The position numbers were made by a program, and so were the translations under genes. Under the pieces are notes generated by a model. That model was given only the letters and a program-made list of their open reading frames with translations. It was not told the origin of the DNA and searched no databases. Shown here in pieces: positions 6,277 through 7,836 of a stretch of DNA of 7,836 bases (its first letter is position 1; every line of letters starts with the position of its first letter). Source of the stretch: Candidatus Pelethomonas intestinigallinarum (GTDB lineage Bacteria; Bacillota; Clostridia; Oscillospirales; Oscillospiraceae); the NCBI GenBank assembly GCA_018712665.1, contig DVGP01000255.1:1-7836 (forward strand). Direction: 5' to 3'.

Positions 6277-7533
6277 TTAGCCGAACAGCGCCATCAGTAC
6301 GCCGGCGGCGATGGCGGAGCCGATGACGCCGGCCACATTGGGACCCATGGCGTGCATCAGCAGGAAGTTGCCGGGGTTGGCCTTCTGCCCCTCCACCTGG
6401 GAGACCCGGGCGGCCATGGGCACGGCGGAGACGCCGGCGGAGCCGATGAGGGGATTGATCTTCTCCTTCAGGAAGAGGTTCATGATCTTGGCCAGCAGGA
6501 CGCCGCCGGCAGTGCCGAAGCCGAAGGCCACCACGCCCATGCACATGATCTGCAGGGTCTGCACGCTGAGGAAGGTGGTGGCGGTGGCGGTGGCGCCCAC
6601 GGAGACCCCCAGGAAGATGACCACGATGTTCATCAGCTCGTTGGCGGAGGTCTTGGTCAGCCGGTCCACCACGCCGGACTCCTTGAACAGGTTGCCCAGC
6701 ATCAGGCAGGCGATCAGGGGGGCGGCGGAAGGCACCAGCAGGGCCACGAACACGGTGACCACCACGGGGAAGACGATCTTCTCACGCTTGCTGACTTCCC
6801 GCAGGGGCCGCATGACGATCTGGCGCTCGGCCTTGGTGGTGAGAGCACGCATGATGGGCGGCTGAATGACAGGCACCAGGGCCATGTAGCTGTAGGCGGC
6901 CACGGCGATGGGGCCCAGCAGCTCAGGAGCCAGCCGGGTGGTGACGAAGATAGCGGTGGGGCCGTCGGCGCCGCCGATGATGCCGATGGAGGCCGCCTGC
7001 TGCGCGGTAAAGTCCATCAGGCGGCAGCCTACATAGGTCATGAAGATGCCCAGCTGGGCGGCGGCGCCCAGCAGCAGGGTCTTGGGGTTGGCGATCAGGG
7101 GGCCAAAGTCGGTCTGCGCGCCCACGCCCATGAAGATGAGGCAGGGGTAGACGCCCAGCTTCACGCCCAGATACAGCACATCAATGAGTCCCACTGAGAT
7201 GGTCTGCCCCACCTCCACGGTATCCAGCACGGCCTGGCTGACCCCAAGGGACTGCAGCTCCGCCAGGAATTCGGGGGTGATGGGCGTACCGCCGAAGAGC
7301 TCCCAGTTGACATGGCCGCCGGCAAAGAGGATCTCGTGGTACATATCTGCTCCCGGCAGGTTGGTAATCAGCATTCCGAAAGCGATAGGGACCAAAAGAA
7401 GCGGTTCAAACTTCTTGACAATGGCCAGGTACAGGAGGACAAAGGCAATGACCATCATGATCAAGACCTTCCAATCCCCCACGGCAATGCGATAGAAGCC
7501 TGTATCCTGAATAAACGTCCAGATAGCTTCCAT
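6277..7533 (-). CDS. oadB: Sodium-translocating decarboxylase, beta subunit
   Basis: The 418-residue, highly hydrophobic product belongs to the OadB/MmdB/GcdB family. It decarboxylates carboxybiotin at the inner membrane and couples this to Na+ export, consuming a periplasmic proton. Several hydrophobic segments are evident (for example 22-38, 43-58, 153-170, 206-225, 253-275, 300-318, 330-350, 398-417). The signature GGADGPTAIF holds D190, corresponding to Asp203 of Klebsiella OadB. With the same offset of 13, Y216, N360, G364, S369 and R376 match the residues I recall as functionally important there (Y229, N373, G377, S382, R389), so the ion pathway looks complete. Other family blocks are SVGATATATTFLSVQTL and NPLIGSAGVSAVPMAARVSQ. 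GGGAGG eight bases before the ATG at 7533 fixes the start. The gene sits 24 bases after the biotin carrier and 19 before the carboxyltransferase, plainly one operon. The beta subunit alone does not reveal the substrate; the OadA-type neighbour points to oxaloacetate. Confidence 0.95.
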   Translation of the reverse strand: MEAIWTFIQDTGFYRIAVGDWKVLIMMVIAFVLLYLAIVKKFEPLLLVPIAFGMLITNLPGADMYHEILFAGGHVNWELFGGTPITPEFLAELQSLGVSQAVLDTVEVGQTISVGLIDVLYLGVKLGVYPCLIFMGVGAQTDFGPLIANPKTLLLGAAAQLGIFMTYVGCRLMDFTAQQAASIGIIGGADGPTAIFVTTRLAPELLGPIAVAAYSYMALVPVIQPPIMRALTTKAERQIVMRPLREVSKREKIVFPVVVTVFVALLVPSAAPLIACLMLGNLFKESGVVDRLTKTSANELMNIVVIFLGVSVGATATATTFLSVQTLQIMCMGVVAFGFGTAGGVLLAKIMNLFLKEKINPLIGSAGVSAVPMAARVSQVEGQKANPGNFLLMHAMGPNVAGVIGSAIAAGVLMALFG

Positions 7534-7541
7534 GTATGTTT

Positions 7542-7547
7542 CCTCCC
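7542..7547 (-). promoter_or_regulatory. Ribosome binding site of the beta-subunit gene
   Basis: GGGAGG on the minus strand lies eight bases before the ATG at 7533, inside the 24-base gap after the biotin carrier stop. It confirms this start for the membrane subunit. Confidence 0.75.
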
Positions 7548-7557
7548 GTGGCCGGCG

Positions 7558-7836
7558 TTAGCCGATCACACACAGGAGCATACCGGACTCCACGGAGGTG
7601 CCCTTGGTGACGTTGACGCCGCCGACAGTACCGTCGCAGGGGGCCATGATCTCGTTCTCCATCTTCATGGCCTCCAGAATGAACAGCACATCGCCCTTCT
7701 TCACGGCGGCGCCGTTGGAGACGTTGACAGACAGGATGGTGCCGGGCATGGGGGCGGTCACCTTCTCACCGCTGGCGGGGCCGGCGGCAGGGGCCGGAGC
7801 GGGAGCCGGCGCGGGGGCGGCCACAGGGGCGGCAGG
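7558..7836 (-). CDS. Biotin carrier protein of the decarboxylase, 5' end outside window
   Basis: This is the mobile biotinyl domain that shuttles CO2 from the carboxyltransferase to the membrane beta subunit. The frame is open to the window edge and the visible 92 residues start inside an Ala/Pro linker (about 1-20), so the N-terminus is missing. A GTG at 7824 falls within the linker and is not a credible start. The biotinyl domain covers about 24-92: TAPMPGTILSV, then the biotin-accepting lysine K58 in LEAMKMENEI (codon 7663-7665), then the mirror-image half APCDGTVGGVNV, ending LLCVIG. Architecture and length resemble MmdC/GcdC and the 1.3S subunit of transcarboxylase. The gene is 24 bases upstream of the beta subunit. 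Biotinylation by BirA is expected from the family. Part of a larger protein, such as one fused to an anchor segment, cannot be excluded because the start is out of view. Confidence 0.93.
   Translation of the reverse strand, partial: PAAPVAAPAPAPAPAPAAGPASGEKVTAPMPGTILSVNVSNGAAVKKGDVLFILEAMKMENEIMAPCDGTVGGVNVTKGTSVESGMLLCVIG
7777..7836 (-). repeat. Ala/Pro-codon repeat encoding the biotin carrier linker
   Basis: This low-complexity GC-rich tract encodes alternating Ala and Pro before the biotinyl domain and continues past the right edge. It is similar in composition and periodicity to the tract at 4809-4880 in the carboxyltransferase gene. Confidence 0.7.

Noticed and set aside
4740..6326. 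Long open frame of 528 codons on the plus strand, opposite the carboxyltransferase gene.
   Set aside because: Its translation is Gly/Val/His/Leu-rich with no domain pattern. It is the antisense shadow expected when a GC-rich gene has G or C at most third codon positions. The minus-strand frame has all catalytic motifs and a ribosome binding site.

Overview
The window is GC-rich (roughly 60% or more by eye) and reads as chromosome from a Gram-positive anaerobe. My best guess is a clostridial gut bacterium of the Oscillospiraceae type. This rests on a TepA-class ClpP homologue, an FtsH with the HEIGH active-site variant, a membrane-bound Na+-pumping decarboxylase operon and strong AGGAGG-type ribosome binding sites. 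The assignment is an inference from protein style, not from a marker gene.

The left half (1-4575) is a protein quality-control cluster. The 3' two thirds of clpB, a ClpB/Hsp104 disaggregase, run rightward off the left edge and end at 1785 with a clear intrinsic terminator. A TepA-like ClpP-family serine protease (2578-1856, minus) converges on it. Its start region faces ftsH, which encodes a membrane AAA+ zinc protease (2752-4575, plus), across a 173-base AT-rich divergent intergenic region. The three genes cover aggregate rescue, cytosolic serine proteolysis and membrane-protein proteolysis. They are three separate transcription units, so any co-regulation is not visible here.

The right half (4764-7836, minus strand) is an operon for a biotin-dependent, sodium-translocating decarboxylase. 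In transcription order it holds a biotin carrier protein (5' end outside the window), the polytopic beta subunit (OadB/MmdB/GcdB family) and a carboxyltransferase of the OadA/PycB/5S type. The gaps are 24 and 19 bases and each downstream gene has its own strong ribosome binding site. The carboxyltransferase would take CO2 from oxaloacetate onto biotin. The mobile carrier would bring carboxybiotin to the beta subunit, which decarboxylates it while exporting Na+. The carboxyltransferase carries the Ala/Pro linker that normally precedes a biotin domain, but the domain is absent and is supplied by the separate carrier, which has its own Ala/Pro linker. No gamma/delta membrane anchor is in the window.

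Between ftsH and the decarboxylase operon (4576-4763) lie two strong hairpins and one weaker one that insulate the convergent units. No RNA genes, CRISPR arrays or mobile elements were seen. All six gene products belong to known families, so I see no clear undescribed system. The points most worth a second look are the split architecture of the decarboxylase and the question of which acyl or keto donor feeds the shared carrier.
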